20,633 nt of DNA from CAZYLZ01 sp964648335 (GCA_964648335.1 CAZYLZ010000019.1:1-20633), one strand, 5' to 3'; shown: positions 6,672 to 14,090, counted from the stretch's first letter. The notes: a model not told the origin generated them from the sequence alone. Numbers and translations: made by a program.

Positions 6672-7439
6672 ATGTCTGCAGAAGGAATGCCGCAACGACA
6701 GTCAGATAAAGAAAAATATGCGCACAGCGAAGATGTAAATCTGCAGGAACTTCTCAATGACGCCGTCAAGCAAATAGAGTCGTTAAAGGTGGGCGAGGTA
6801 GGAGGTGTGATGGAGGTGCTGATAAAGAAAACACCCACAAAGATGATAGATGGGGCTTCCCTTAAGACGACTGACGGAAAACCGATGCGGCGAGTTGTGA
6901 CGTATTCGGGACTCGATGAGAACTTTCAGCCCAAAATAGAAACACAGTGGGGACCAGGAGTGGCCGATATCGTCGAAGGGCTTGCGGTACTCGAAAATGC
7001 AGCGCCTATCAAGTATCCTGCGGAGCATCCGAGATTTGCCGGTCAAGAAATTTTTGGAACATACGACGAGATGGGTGTATTTACACCCGATCCGGAAAAT
7101 AAGACAGGCGAGAGACTCATGAATCGATATGTAACCATGGATGCAGAAACGATTTATGGAAAAGCTCCGACCTCAGAATGGAACGAGTACATGAAGGTAC
7201 ATCCTGTATTTTCAATAGGTATTCCCACCGCGTCGCCGCTTGTAGGGAAGGTGTTGGTAACCAAAGAAGGGCTTGCGATGACACTCGAATCGGGGGGAGC
7301 ACTCTTGTTTAATGTCACCGATAAAGAAGTAGATGGCAAAACAATGCGTGAGAATTGGCGCGTATCGACCGCACAATACATATCACCACATGATCTGGCA
7401 GATACCTACATGACACGTGAAGACTATTTGGCGCAATAG
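6672..7439 (+). CDS. Protein of unknown function, 255 aa
   Basis: I do not recognise this 255-residue soluble protein. The N-terminal 45 residues are charged and polar; the remainder mixes α and β with many Gly, Glu and Thr. There is no signal peptide, membrane segment or nucleotide-binding motif. Codon use is more A/T-ending than in the neighbours (AAA, GAA and ATA are common), which could mean weaker expression or a different history. No Shine-Dalgarno sequence precedes ATG 6672; an in-frame ATG at residue 6 is the next choice. It ends at a perfect bidirectional terminator shared with the convergent gene at 7519-8091. Confidence 0.7.
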   Translation: MSAEGMPQRQSDKEKYAHSEDVNLQELLNDAVKQIESLKVGEVGGVMEVLIKKTPTKMIDGASLKTTDGKPMRRVVTYSGLDENFQPKIETQWGPGVADIVEGLAVLENAAPIKYPAEHPRFAGQEIFGTYDEMGVFTPDPENKTGERLMNRYVTMDAETIYGKAPTSEWNEYMKVHPVFSIGIPTASPLVGKVLVTKEGLAMTLESGGALLFNVTDKEVDGKTMRENWRVSTAQYISPHDLADTYMTREDYLAQ

Positions 7440-7474
7440 GAGTGGTCCCAAAAGCTAAACGTACTATACAAAGG

Positions 7475-7502
7475 AAAGCCGGGGTCGAAAGACCCCGGCT
7501 TT
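7475..7502. terminator. Bidirectional intrinsic terminator
   Basis: A 12-bp perfect stem AAAGCCGGGGTC / GACCCCGGCTTT closes a GAAA tetraloop (7487-7490). Both flanks are T-rich when read outward, and the element lies between two convergent genes. Confidence 0.9.
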
Positions 7503-7518
7503 GTAGTTTGAGGGAACA

Positions 7519-8091
7519 TCACACCGTCGGCGGATTGCCGGGGTTGATCTTCCCGCCTTCGTAGAGGCAGTTGAATGCCTCGGCGGAGATGACCCACACA
7601 CGATCGCGCTTCAGGTTGGTCACGACGACCGACCCGGGTGCGTACTCGTGCTTCTTGTCGCCCTTCGACTCGGACGTGACGAACTGTCCGGCCGACTTGC
7701 AAACACCGAGGACGATGACGGGCGCAGTCTTCTGCGCCAGGACGACCACGGCGTCGTCGCCGTAGATGTCGAAGAGGCGGTCGGCCCGCGCGTCTTGTCC
7801 GCGACCGAGGGTCCGGATGATCCGGAAGTCCTCACGGAACTTGTCGTTCGGGTACTCGTCGACCTTCCCATTCTCGTTCTTCAACTTCGAGACTTGATGG
7901 TAGTGCTGCCCGGCCTTGCCGGAGAGCACTCCCCACGGCGCCTGTATATCGGCGTCGTGCGGCATGAGCGTGGCGACGATGTCGCCGTCGGGGTTGGGAC
8001 GAGCCCAGCCCGACGACTTGGCACGGAAGTCCGGCAAGTTGGTCTTGGCGGCATTCTTGGTGGTGCCAAGGAGCCAGTCGATGAGCCGCAT
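7519..8091 (-). CDS. Protein of unknown function with consensus promoter, 190 aa
   Basis: I do not recognise this 190-residue soluble protein. It contains a His-rich patch (GQHYHQVSK), a β-rich middle (DAVVVLAQKTAPVIVLGV) and a C-terminal PGSVVVTNLKRDRVWVIS stretch that may form a small β-barrel. No signal peptide or membrane segment is evident. The ATG at 8091 has AGGAGAC six bases upstream. The promoter matches the consensus exactly (TTGACA, TATAAT). Codons are almost all C- or G-ending, so the gene is probably highly expressed. It ends at a shared bidirectional terminator and is divergent from mraZ. Confidence 0.75.
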   Translation of the reverse strand: MRLIDWLLGTTKNAAKTNLPDFRAKSSGWARPNPDGDIVATLMPHDADIQAPWGVLSGKAGQHYHQVSKLKNENGKVDEYPNDKFREDFRIIRTLGRGQDARADRLFDIYGDDAVVVLAQKTAPVIVLGVCKSAGQFVTSESKGDKKHEYAPGSVVVTNLKRDRVWVISAEAFNCLYEGGKINPGNPPTV

Positions 8092-8118
8092 GTTTTAGTC
8101 TCCTGTTTCTGCTAGTGA

Positions 8119-8139
8119 GGACCCGGGTGCTCCGAGTCC
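8119..8139 (-). other. Hairpin in the 5' leader of the 190-aa gene
   Basis: On the - strand GGACTCGG pairs with CCGGGTCC (8 bp, one G-U wobble) around a 5-base loop. It lies in the predicted leader between the transcription start near 8143 and the ribosome binding site. It could stabilise the transcript. Confidence 0.45.
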
Positions 8140-8149
8140 TTCTGGGTGC

Positions 8150-8179
8150 ATTATATCACACTAAATACACAATTGTCAA
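8150..8179 (-). promoter_or_regulatory. Perfect-consensus sigma70 promoter
   Basis: On the - strand TTGACA (8179-8174) and TATAAT (8155-8150) are separated by 18 bases. It predicts a start near 8143 and a leader of about 52 bases for the gene at 7519-8091. Confidence 0.85.
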
Positions 8180-8234
8180 GTATTGCTCGACACAGACAAA
8201 AGCACGTGTTGTAGCGCCAATTCCGAGGGGATTT

Positions 8235-8243
8235 TGTGGATAA
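8235..8243 (-). promoter_or_regulatory. Consensus DnaA box in mraZ upstream region
   Basis: The 9-mer TGTGGATAA is the exact reverse complement of the consensus DnaA box TTATCCACA. It lies 27 bases upstream of the mraZ -10. It stands alone, with no cluster or AT-rich unwinding region, so a regulatory role is more likely than an origin. Confidence 0.5.
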
Positions 8244-8257
8244 CAGCGCTAGGTTTG

Positions 8258-8303
8258 TGGGCCAAGGTGGTATAAATTTACATGGAAGTGGGGGAGAGTG
8301 GGA
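8258..8303 (+). promoter_or_regulatory. mraZ promoter with MraZ-type operator repeats
   Basis: TGGGC (8258-8262) and TGGTA (8268-8272) are spaced by five bases, and TGGGG (8289-8293) and TGGGA (8299-8303) likewise. The pairs are about two helical turns apart. TGG-TATAAA (8268-8276) is an extended -10, so it sits inside the array. MraZ is known to bind direct TGGGN repeats with 5-base spacers at its own promoter, so autoregulation is likely. Confidence 0.6.
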
Positions 8304-8322
8304 TTCGAGGATCGCCTCGAAT
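8303..8322 (+). other. Hairpin in mraZ leader
   Basis: ATTCGAGG and CCTCGAAT form an 8-bp perfect stem around ATCG. It lies between the last MraZ-type box and the mraZ start codon, 18 bases before it. No strong ribosome binding site is visible there. Confidence 0.5.
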
Positions 8323-8340
8323 CGAGCCCTTACGAGATAT

Positions 8341-8775
8341 ATGTTTATAGGCGAATACGAGCACACGCTCGACGAAAAGAAACGCGTCACCCTGCCCAAG
8401 GCCTTTTCTGCCGAACTCGGCAAAAAAATGGTGCTTACGCGGGGACTCGACAACTGTCTTTTCATATATCCGCTCCCTGCATGGAAGAAAATAGCGGAAA
8501 AGCTCCAGAACCTCTCGTTCGCTCAGGCAGACACACGCGGCTTCAACCGTTTCTTGCTCTCGGGTGCCGTCGAGGTAGAACGAGACTCTGCAGGACGCAT
8601 ACTGGTGCCCGATCACCAGAAGGCATTTGCACATTTGGGACGCGAGGTCGTATTTGCCGGAGTCTCAGACCGTGTCGAAGTCTGGAACAAAGAGAAGTGG
8701 ACCGAGTACAAGGCCCACATCGAGAAGCAGGCCGACCGTATGGCCGAGAAGTTGGGAGAGATAGGAGTTCTCTAG
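8341..8775 (+). CDS. mraZ: Transcriptional regulator MraZ
   Basis: The 144-residue protein is a standard-length MraZ, the DNA-binding regulator of the division and cell-wall cluster. Two AbrB-like (SpoVT/AbrB) halves are visible: MFIGEYEHTLDEKKRVTLPK at the N-terminus, and DSAGRILVPDH near residues 80-90, followed by VFAGVSDRVEVWN. MraZ forms a ring-shaped oligomer on direct TGGGN repeats. Matching repeats lie just upstream (8258-8303). The frame is open upstream to 8236, but the family N-terminus and spacing fix the start at ATG 8341. rsmH follows after 30 bases. Confidence 0.95.
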   Translation: MFIGEYEHTLDEKKRVTLPKAFSAELGKKMVLTRGLDNCLFIYPLPAWKKIAEKLQNLSFAQADTRGFNRFLLSGAVEVERDSAGRILVPDHQKAFAHLGREVVFAGVSDRVEVWNKEKWTEYKAHIEKQADRMAEKLGEIGVL

Positions 8776-8779
8776 CACG

Positions 8780-8840
8780 GGACCGGAGGAGGATTTGCAT
8801 ACGTCATGCGCACACGACTACACTCATCCTCCAACGGTCC
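8780..8840 (+). other. Inverted repeat enclosing the rsmH ribosome binding site
   Basis: GGACCG (8780-8785) and GGAGGAT (8788-8794) pair with ATCCTCC (8826-8832) and CGGTCC (8835-8840): 13 base pairs with a symmetrical 2x2 internal loop. The loop of 31 bases carries the rsmH ATG (8806). The Shine-Dalgarno sequence is inside the stem, so the structure could limit rsmH translation. Confidence 0.5.
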
Positions 8841-9768
8841 GGTGCCGGAAAACCATTCTGGTACTCGACATGAAGCAACGGGGCACATAAGCGTCCTGTT
8901 AGACGAAGTAATCGACGGACTCGAACTAGCACACGGAGACATAGTCGTAGACGGTACCTTAGGAGGTGCCGGACACGCGCTTTCCATCGCTCGGTGCATC
9001 GGACCTGCTGGCGTATTGGTAGGACTCGATGCAGACAAGGATGCGATAGAGCGAGCACACGAGAAGCTCGAAGGCACAGGACCCACGGTCCATCTGCGCC
9101 TCTCGAACTTCCGCGCACTCGGGCAGGTTCTCGATGAGTTAGGGATAGCGTCCATCGATAAAACGGTATTCGATCTCGGATGGAGCTCGTTTCAGCTTAC
9201 GGCCGGCCGCGGTTTCTCGTTTTTGAACGACGAACCGCTCGCCATGACGTATGCAAAGACCGGGGGAGATGTACCTCCCGGCACCTGGCAACTGACAGCG
9301 CGCGAAATCGTGAACGAATGGCAGGAAGAGAGCATTGCCGACGTGATATTTGGCTGGGGCGAAGAGCGGTATGCCCGCCGCATCGCAAAAGCCATCGTAG
9401 AACGCCGTCAGGTGCAGCCTATAGAGATGTCGCGGGACCTGGCGCAGATAGTATCGGATGCGGTTCCGCACAAGGGGAAGGGTAAGATCCATCCCGCCAC
9501 CAAAACCTTCCAAGCGCTCCGCATCGCCGTCAACGACGAATTCGGAGCTCTTACCGAAGGGGCGACGGCAGCATATGCCCGTACACGAACAGGAGGGCGG
9601 ATTGCGATCATAAGCTTTCATAGCGCAGAAGACCGCATCGTAAAGAGACTCATGAAGAGCTGGAGTGGCAGCCAGCTGACCAAGAAACCGATAGTCCCGT
9701 CCGACGAAGAGATAGCGCGCAATCCGCGATCGCGTAGCGCCAAGCTCAGGATATTTATCAAAGCATAA
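8806..9768 (+). CDS. rsmH: 16S rRNA (cytosine1402-N4)-methyltransferase RsmH
   Basis: RsmH methylates N4 of C1402 in the decoding region of 16S rRNA using S-adenosylmethionine. Motifs in the 320-residue product are GHISVLLDEV (26-35), the SAM loop DGTLGGAGHA (49-58), GLDADKDAI, FDLGWSSFQL, GRGFSF, PLAMTY, the NEW...IADVIFGWGEERY region, HPATKTFQALRIAVNDE and IISFHSAEDRIVK. The fold is complete and the length is normal. Compared with typical RsmH it has about 25 extra N-terminal residues of low complexity before GHISVLL. ATG 8806 is 13 bases after the GGAGGAGG sequence, which is long, and no alternative in-frame start exists nearby. It is second in the mraZ cluster. Confidence 0.95.
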   Translation: MRTRLHSSSNGPVPENHSGTRHEATGHISVLLDEVIDGLELAHGDIVVDGTLGGAGHALSIARCIGPAGVLVGLDADKDAIERAHEKLEGTGPTVHLRLSNFRALGQVLDELGIASIDKTVFDLGWSSFQLTAGRGFSFLNDEPLAMTYAKTGGDVPPGTWQLTAREIVNEWQEESIADVIFGWGEERYARRIAKAIVERRQVQPIEMSRDLAQIVSDAVPHKGKGKIHPATKTFQALRIAVNDEFGALTEGATAAYARTRTGGRIAIISFHSAEDRIVKRLMKSWSGSQLTKKPIVPSDEEIARNPRSRSAKLRIFIKA

Positions 9769-9825
9769 ACGATAGACAAAACACAATAGAACCATTTGTT
9801 GTCTCTTGTCTGTCTTTCACCATCT

Positions 9826-10164
9826 ATGTACGCAACAGCACGAACAGTCCGACTATCGCACGACGAGCATTTTCTCGAGCCGGTGCTCCGGCGCGTACTC
9901 GTGATGCTTGCTGCGCTCGCGATCGCGGCGTACGTGTATTGTGTGAGCGCGTCTGTTGTACATATCATTGCCCGCAAGGATGCCGAAGCAGCGCTCGCGC
10001 GCACCTCGAGCTCGGTCGCGCTTCTCGAGAGCAAATATTTCGATCTCTCGTCGAAGGTAACGCGTGAACATGCGACCGATCTTGGACTCGTGCCAATCGA
10101 GGATGCGCATTTTGTCGCGCGCACCGTCCGCACCGCGCAAGCCTCTGTCTCAGATGCGCTCTAA
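9826..10164 (+). CDS. FtsL-like cell division protein
   Basis: The 112-residue protein has a short cytoplasmic head, one membrane segment (about residues 24-48) and a following helical stretch (KDAEAALARTSSSVALLESK) with coiled-coil character. This is the layout of FtsL, a small divisome protein that works with FtsI/FtsW, and it stands between rsmH and ftsI as FtsL does. FtsL sequences are poorly conserved, so the call rests on topology and position. ATG 9826 is chosen over an upstream in-frame codon because it begins the cytoplasmic head; no Shine-Dalgarno sequence is visible. Its end overlaps the ftsI start by 11 bases. Confidence 0.7.
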   Translation: MYATARTVRLSHDEHFLEPVLRRVLVMLAALAIAAYVYCVSASVVHIIARKDAEAALARTSSSVALLESKYFDLSSKVTREHATDLGLVPIEDAHFVARTVRTAQASVSDAL

Positions 10165-11869
10165 GCTCGTCGTTCGGGTACGGATAACGCTGCTCGGTCT
10201 CAGCTTCATCGCGATTCTGTTGTGCGTGCGTCTCTATTTTGTCCAGGTTGTTCACGGCAAGCAGTACAAGGCGACTGCCGAAGGGCAGTATGTAGCACCC
10301 TCGTCCTCGGTGCCGCAACGCGGTGATATCTTCTTTACAACAAAAGACGGCTCCCTCGTGACTGCAGCGACCATGCAGAGCGGATACCGGATTGCGATCC
10401 AGCCTAATGTCCTTGAACAGCCAGAAACCGCCTATGCAGCACTCTCAAAGATAGTCGACATTGATCACGATCGTTTCAAAACGGCCGTTGCAAAGAAGAA
10501 CGATCCCTACGAAGAGATAGCAGTCCGAGTGTCGTCTGCAGACGGCGACGCAATCCGTGCGCTCAAGATCACGGGTGTCGTCGTTGCTGCAGACCGCTGG
10601 CGCATATACCCTGGTGATGCGCGCGCGGCGCAGGTCTTGGGTTTCGTTGGTTTCAAGGGCGATCAGCGTATCGGTCGCTATGGAATAGAGCGGCAGTGGG
10701 AGAGCACACTTGCCCGCAGTGTCAGTTCTCTGTACGTGAACTTCTTCGCCGAGATCTTTTCGAATGTGCACTCCATCGTCTCAGAAGCAAAGGATCAAGA
10801 AGCCGAGGGAGATGTCGTCACGACTATCGAGCCTACGGTGCAACAGCACCTTGAGACCTCGATCGACAAGCTTGTCGAGACGTACGGTCCTTCGTCGGCC
10901 GGTGGAATCATCATGGATCCGGCGACAGGAGAGATTGTCGCCATGACGGGCTGGCCGACCTTCAATCCCAATACCTACAACACGGTCGACGATATTCGTG
11001 TATACAGTAACCCGACCGTCGAAGGCGCCTACGAACTCGGCAGTATCATGAAGGCGCTCACTATGGCAGCTGGAATCGACGCTGGCGTCGTTACACCCGC
11101 GACAACCTACGACGACAAGGGATTCATCATGAAAAGCGGTCTCAAGATCTCGAACTTCGACTTCAAGGGCCGCGGCGTGGTGCCCATGCAAGAAGTGCTG
11201 AGCCAGTCGCTCAACACCGGCGCGGTCTTCGTGGGCGACAGGCTCGGAAAGACCAGTTTCTATAACTACGTAAAGGCGTACGGCTTGGGCGAACTGACAA
11301 AGATTGATCTTCCGAACGAAGCGCACGATCAGATATCGTCTTTAGACAAAGGTTCTGACGCCGACTTCGCCTCTGCCACCTTTGGACAATCTATCGCCGT
11401 GACGCCGATTGCCATGATCCGCGCGCTCGCGGTCTTGGCCAACAAGGGAATCTTGCCGTCGCCGCACGTGGTGCGTGCAATTCGCCTCGAGAACGGAATA
11501 ACTAAAACCATCAAGCCACTGCCGGGACCGCGCGTCTTGAAAGAAGATACCGTGCAAACGGTGACAAACATGCTCGTGACGGTTGTCGACAAGGCGCTCG
11601 TAAAGGGAGCGTTAAAACAAGAGCATCACTCGATGGCGGCAAAGACCGGTACTGCGCAGATCGCGATTCCGGGTGGGCGCGGCTACTACAGCGATCGTTA
11701 CCTCCACTCGTTCTTTGGATATTTCCCGGCGCACGATCCCAAGTTCATCATCTTGCTCTATGTCCGCGAGCCGCACGGCGCCTTGTATGCATCGCAGTCC
11801 CTGACCACCCCGTTCAAAGACCTCTCGGACTTCCTCATCAACTACTACGACATCCCGCCGGATCGATAA
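10154..11869 (+). CDS. ftsI: Peptidoglycan D,D-transpeptidase FtsI (class B penicillin-binding protein)
   Basis: The 571-residue class B penicillin-binding protein cross-links septal peptidoglycan. After a short basic N-terminus there is one membrane helix (about 10-30), then the PBP dimerisation domain (about 50-220; note VPQRGDIF) and the transpeptidase domain. The catalytic motifs are intact: S297-I-M-K300, S352-L-N354 and K497-T-G499, so the protein should be active. The frame is open upstream to 10064, but ATG 10154 gives the usual short cytoplasmic tail and overlaps the ftsL-like gene by 11 bases, which suggests translational coupling. No mur or mra genes follow as in a classical dcw cluster; the next gene is an unrelated orphan. 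Confidence 0.95.
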   Translation: MRSKLVVRVRITLLGLSFIAILLCVRLYFVQVVHGKQYKATAEGQYVAPSSSVPQRGDIFFTTKDGSLVTAATMQSGYRIAIQPNVLEQPETAYAALSKIVDIDHDRFKTAVAKKNDPYEEIAVRVSSADGDAIRALKITGVVVAADRWRIYPGDARAAQVLGFVGFKGDQRIGRYGIERQWESTLARSVSSLYVNFFAEIFSNVHSIVSEAKDQEAEGDVVTTIEPTVQQHLETSIDKLVETYGPSSAGGIIMDPATGEIVAMTGWPTFNPNTYNTVDDIRVYSNPTVEGAYELGSIMKALTMAAGIDAGVVTPATTYDDKGFIMKSGLKISNFDFKGRGVVPMQEVLSQSLNTGAVFVGDRLGKTSFYNYVKAYGLGELTKIDLPNEAHDQISSLDKGSDADFASATFGQSIAVTPIAMIRALAVLANKGILPSPHVVRAIRLENGITKTIKPLPGPRVLKEDTVQTVTNMLVTVVDKALVKGALKQEHHSMAAKTGTAQIAIPGGRGYYSDRYLHSFFGYFPAHDPKFIILLYVREPHGALYASQSLTTPFKDLSDFLINYYDIPPDR

Positions 11870-12010
11870 CACACAAAGCAAACAGTTTCCCGATTTGAAG
11901 TCAATATGAATCGGTACCTGACACCATTTCCGTATCGCACATTGTATCCCGGTAGAGATTGTAATAGAGTGTGAAAAGCAGGATCTGTCTCGAGCAAACA
12001 GGAGAAGAGC

Positions 12011-12370
12011 ATGACACTAGTTGACCTTGATCAGCAACGGCTGTCAAAACAAAGACAACAAGAGCGGAAATACGCTAATGACTTGTGTAAATTGATTATG
12101 CGTAATGTGGGGCATATTCCAAGGGCCCAGCGGGCTGCGGTACTCGCCCATACGGTTAACTCAATCAGTCATAGCTTCAGTCATTTTCTTAGGATGCGAC
12201 GACACTACAAGAATGGTGACCGTATGCGCATGGCCGACCCCCAAATTCGCGTTGACGCTGATGTTATAAGCATCTTGGAATCGTATTCAGAGACCTTTCG
12301 CGAGCTCAAGGTGCGACAAGCGTGGCAACCTACACAGGCACAATGGGATAACTATTTTCATCCAAAATGA
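12011..12370 (+). CDS. Protein of unknown function, 119 aa
   Basis: I do not recognise this 119-residue protein. It is basic and helical (Gln/Arg/Lys-rich N-terminus), with several His residues in the centre and no signal peptide or membrane segment. CAGGAGAAG precedes the ATG at good spacing. Codon use is more A/T-rich and less biased than in the flanking ftsI and ABC genes, so it may have arrived separately. A weak -10-like TGTAAT lies about 50 bases upstream (near 11958), with no clear -35. The stretch 11870-12010 otherwise holds nothing that I can identify. An intrinsic terminator follows. Confidence 0.65.
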   Translation: MTLVDLDQQRLSKQRQQERKYANDLCKLIMRNVGHIPRAQRAAVLAHTVNSISHSFSHFLRMRRHYKNGDRMRMADPQIRVDADVISILESYSETFRELKVRQAWQPTQAQWDNYFHPK

Positions 12371-12390
12371 CCGCGCTGGTGTGATAGACG

Positions 12391-12420
12391 AAATGGCAGG
12401 GTGATCCTTGCCATTTTTCT
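12391..12420 (+). terminator. Intrinsic terminator of the 119-aa gene
   Basis: AAATGGCA (12391-12398) pairs with TGCCATTT (12409-12416), and further T residues follow (TTCTT). Between here and the -10 at 12527 I see no gene or element. Confidence 0.75.
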
Positions 12421-12523
12421 TAGTAAATATGGTGACTGTCCCATATCCAACATTGCCACCTTTAAGCCCTTACTTAGCGTTGGAGGTGACGCGACGACGA
12501 ATGGGGTTTGGCCTACTCGTAGC

Positions 12524-12532
12524 TGCTATAAT
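12524..12532 (+). promoter_or_regulatory. Extended -10 promoter of the ABC exporter operon
   Basis: TGCTATAAT is a perfect extended -10 element. The start codon at 12543 follows ten bases later, leaving a leader of only a few bases, so translation is probably leaderless or nearly so. No -35 at normal spacing is seen. Confidence 0.6.
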
Positions 12533-12542
12533 CGTGGCTTAT

Positions 12543-13280
12543 ATGCCATCGCTCGAAGTAAAAGACCTCCGCAAGGAATACGCCACCTCGACCGCGGTCG
12601 ACGGCATCTCGTTTTCGGTGCAACAAGGCGAGATTGTGGGGCTCTTGGGCCCAAATGGCGCCGGCAAGACAACTACCATCAGCATGGTGATGGGGGTGCT
12701 CGAGCCAACGAAGGGTTCCGTCACTATTGCGGGCTTCGATGTGGCACACGACCGCTCGCGTGCCATGAGCAACACCAACTTTGCTGCGGTCTATGCAGCA
12801 CTTCCCGGCAACCTCACCATCCGCCAAAACCTCGAGGTCTTCGCTCTTATGTACGGCATCCGAGGTAACGAGCGCATTCAAGCCGTCATGGAGAAGTTCG
12901 ATCTGGGACGCTTCGAACATACGAAGGCCGGTCTCCTTTCTTCGGGCGAGCAAACGCGCCTTGCCCTGGCTAAGGCGATGCTCAATACTCCCAAGCTTTT
13001 ACTCTTGGACGAACCGACGGCATCTCTCGATCCGTCGTCCGCAAAGCTCGTACGCGAAAAGATACAAGCGTTTGCTGCAAAGGGCGGCAGCGTCTTGTGG
13101 ACGTCGCACAACATGCACGAGGTAACTGACGTCTGCAGCCGAGTGCTTTTCCTTTCGCATGGAAAGATCTTGCTCGAGGGTGATCCAAAGCTTCTGCCCG
13201 CAGTTCACGGAAAGAAGGATCTCGACGAGCTTTTCATATCGGTTGCGCGAGAGCCCTTAACCCTAGCCGACACCGTATGA
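12543..13280 (+). CDS. ABC-2 type exporter, ATP-binding subunit
   Basis: The 245-residue ATPase drives an ABC-2 type exporter with the permease encoded next. It has Walker A GPNGAGKTT (36-44), the signature LSSGEQ (132-137), Walker B LLLLDEP with Asp156-Glu157, the D-loop SLD, and the H-loop His189. The signature differs from the usual LSGGQ at two places but is acceptable for this family. The frame is open upstream to 12408, but ATG 12543 gives the normal N-terminus (SLEVKDLRKEY) and lies ten bases after an excellent extended -10. The gene overlaps the permease by four bases (ATGA). The substrate cannot be predicted. Confidence 0.9.
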   Translation: MPSLEVKDLRKEYATSTAVDGISFSVQQGEIVGLLGPNGAGKTTTISMVMGVLEPTKGSVTIAGFDVAHDRSRAMSNTNFAAVYAALPGNLTIRQNLEVFALMYGIRGNERIQAVMEKFDLGRFEHTKAGLLSSGEQTRLALAKAMLNTPKLLLLDEPTASLDPSSAKLVREKIQAFAAKGGSVLWTSHNMHEVTDVCSRVLFLSHGKILLEGDPKLLPAVHGKKDLDELFISVAREPLTLADTV

Positions 13281-14074
13281 ACGTACTGCGCATCTATGCA
13301 CTCGTATTAAGGCAGTACTACCTGCTCCGCGACAATCCGACGCGGTTTACGCAGATATTCATGTGGGTCTTACTCGAGATCATTTCGTGGGGGTTCATAA
13401 GCAAGTACGTCTCGACCTTGGCGCAGACCGACGTATCCTTGGTATTCCTTGGCTGCCTCTTACTGTGGGAATTCCTGACGCGAGTCATGCAGGGGCTTAC
13501 CACGGCGTTTTTCGAAGACGTGTGGTCCCGTAATTTTCTCAATATCTTCTCGTCGCCGCTCACCATAGGCGAATACACAGCATCCCTTATCGTTACCTCG
13601 ATAGCCACTAGTGCCTTGGGTCTGGTAGGTATGATCCTCTTTGCAGGGCTTGCTTTCGGACTCGATTTTGCGGCATACGGCGTCTTGTTCGCACCGTTTC
13701 TTTTGGTGCTGTTTCTCATGGGAATCGCGCTCGGTATCTTTGGGGTGGCGCTCGTCTTGCGGTTCGGTCCGTCGGCCGAGTGGTTTATTTGGCCGATACC
13801 AGGCATCCTCGCTCCGTTTGCGGGCGTGTTCTACCCGGTTTCTACGTTGCCAACATGGATGCAATGGGTGTCGGCCCTGGTACCGCCTTCGTACATCTTC
13901 GAAGGCATGCGAGCACTTTTGGCAGGCAAGCCGTTTAATCCGGGCGCGTACTTTTTAGCGCTTGGGCTCTCCATTGCATATATAGCCGTCATGTATGCGT
14001 TCTTCATCTCGGTGTATCGCCGCGCGGTCCGCACCGGCCTTTTGGCACGCTATAGCGCCGAGACAGCGGTCTAG
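13277..14074 (+). CDS. ABC-2 type exporter, permease subunit
   Basis: The 265-residue integral membrane protein has about six hydrophobic segments and the layout of ABC-2 transporter permeases (as in polysaccharide, drug or lipid-linked exporters). The typical central gate region FFEDVWSRNFLNIFSSPLT and the C-terminal region GVFYPVSTLPTWMQWVSALVP are present. The start ATG overlaps the stop of the ATPase gene by four bases, so both subunits should be made together. Substrate unknown. It ends at a bidirectional terminator. Confidence 0.9.
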   Translation: MNVLRIYALVLRQYYLLRDNPTRFTQIFMWVLLEIISWGFISKYVSTLAQTDVSLVFLGCLLLWEFLTRVMQGLTTAFFEDVWSRNFLNIFSSPLTIGEYTASLIVTSIATSALGLVGMILFAGLAFGLDFAAYGVLFAPFLLVLFLMGIALGIFGVALVLRFGPSAEWFIWPIPGILAPFAGVFYPVSTLPTWMQWVSALVPPSYIFEGMRALLAGKPFNPGAYFLALGLSIAYIAVMYAFFISVYRRAVRTGLLARYSAETAV

Positions 14075-14090
14075 TTGTCGCCGGTAAATG

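Noticed and set aside
7648..8115. 155-codon rightward open frame
   Set aside because: It is antisense to the 190-aa gene, which has promoter, ribosome binding site and terminator on the other strand; the open frame reflects C/G-ending codon bias.
8098..8340. Possible replication origin in the mraZ upstream gap
   Set aside because: Only one DnaA box is found, with no AT-rich unwinding element and no dnaA or dnaN nearby.
9774..9804. AGACAA / TTGTCT inverted repeat before the ftsL-like gene
   Set aside because: A six-base stem with a long loop in low-complexity sequence; easily due to chance.
10781..11326. 181-codon leftward open frame within ftsI
   Set aside because: Antisense to the conserved transpeptidase domain and without start signals.
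11870..12010. Possible tRNA or small RNA in the gap after ftsI
   Set aside because: No cloverleaf, no T-arm motif and no terminator hairpin could be recognised; only a weak -10-like element near 11958.
12408..12542. N-terminal extension of the ABC ATPase, 45 residues
   Set aside because: ATG 12543 gives the family N-terminus and a perfect extended -10 lies inside the proposed extension.
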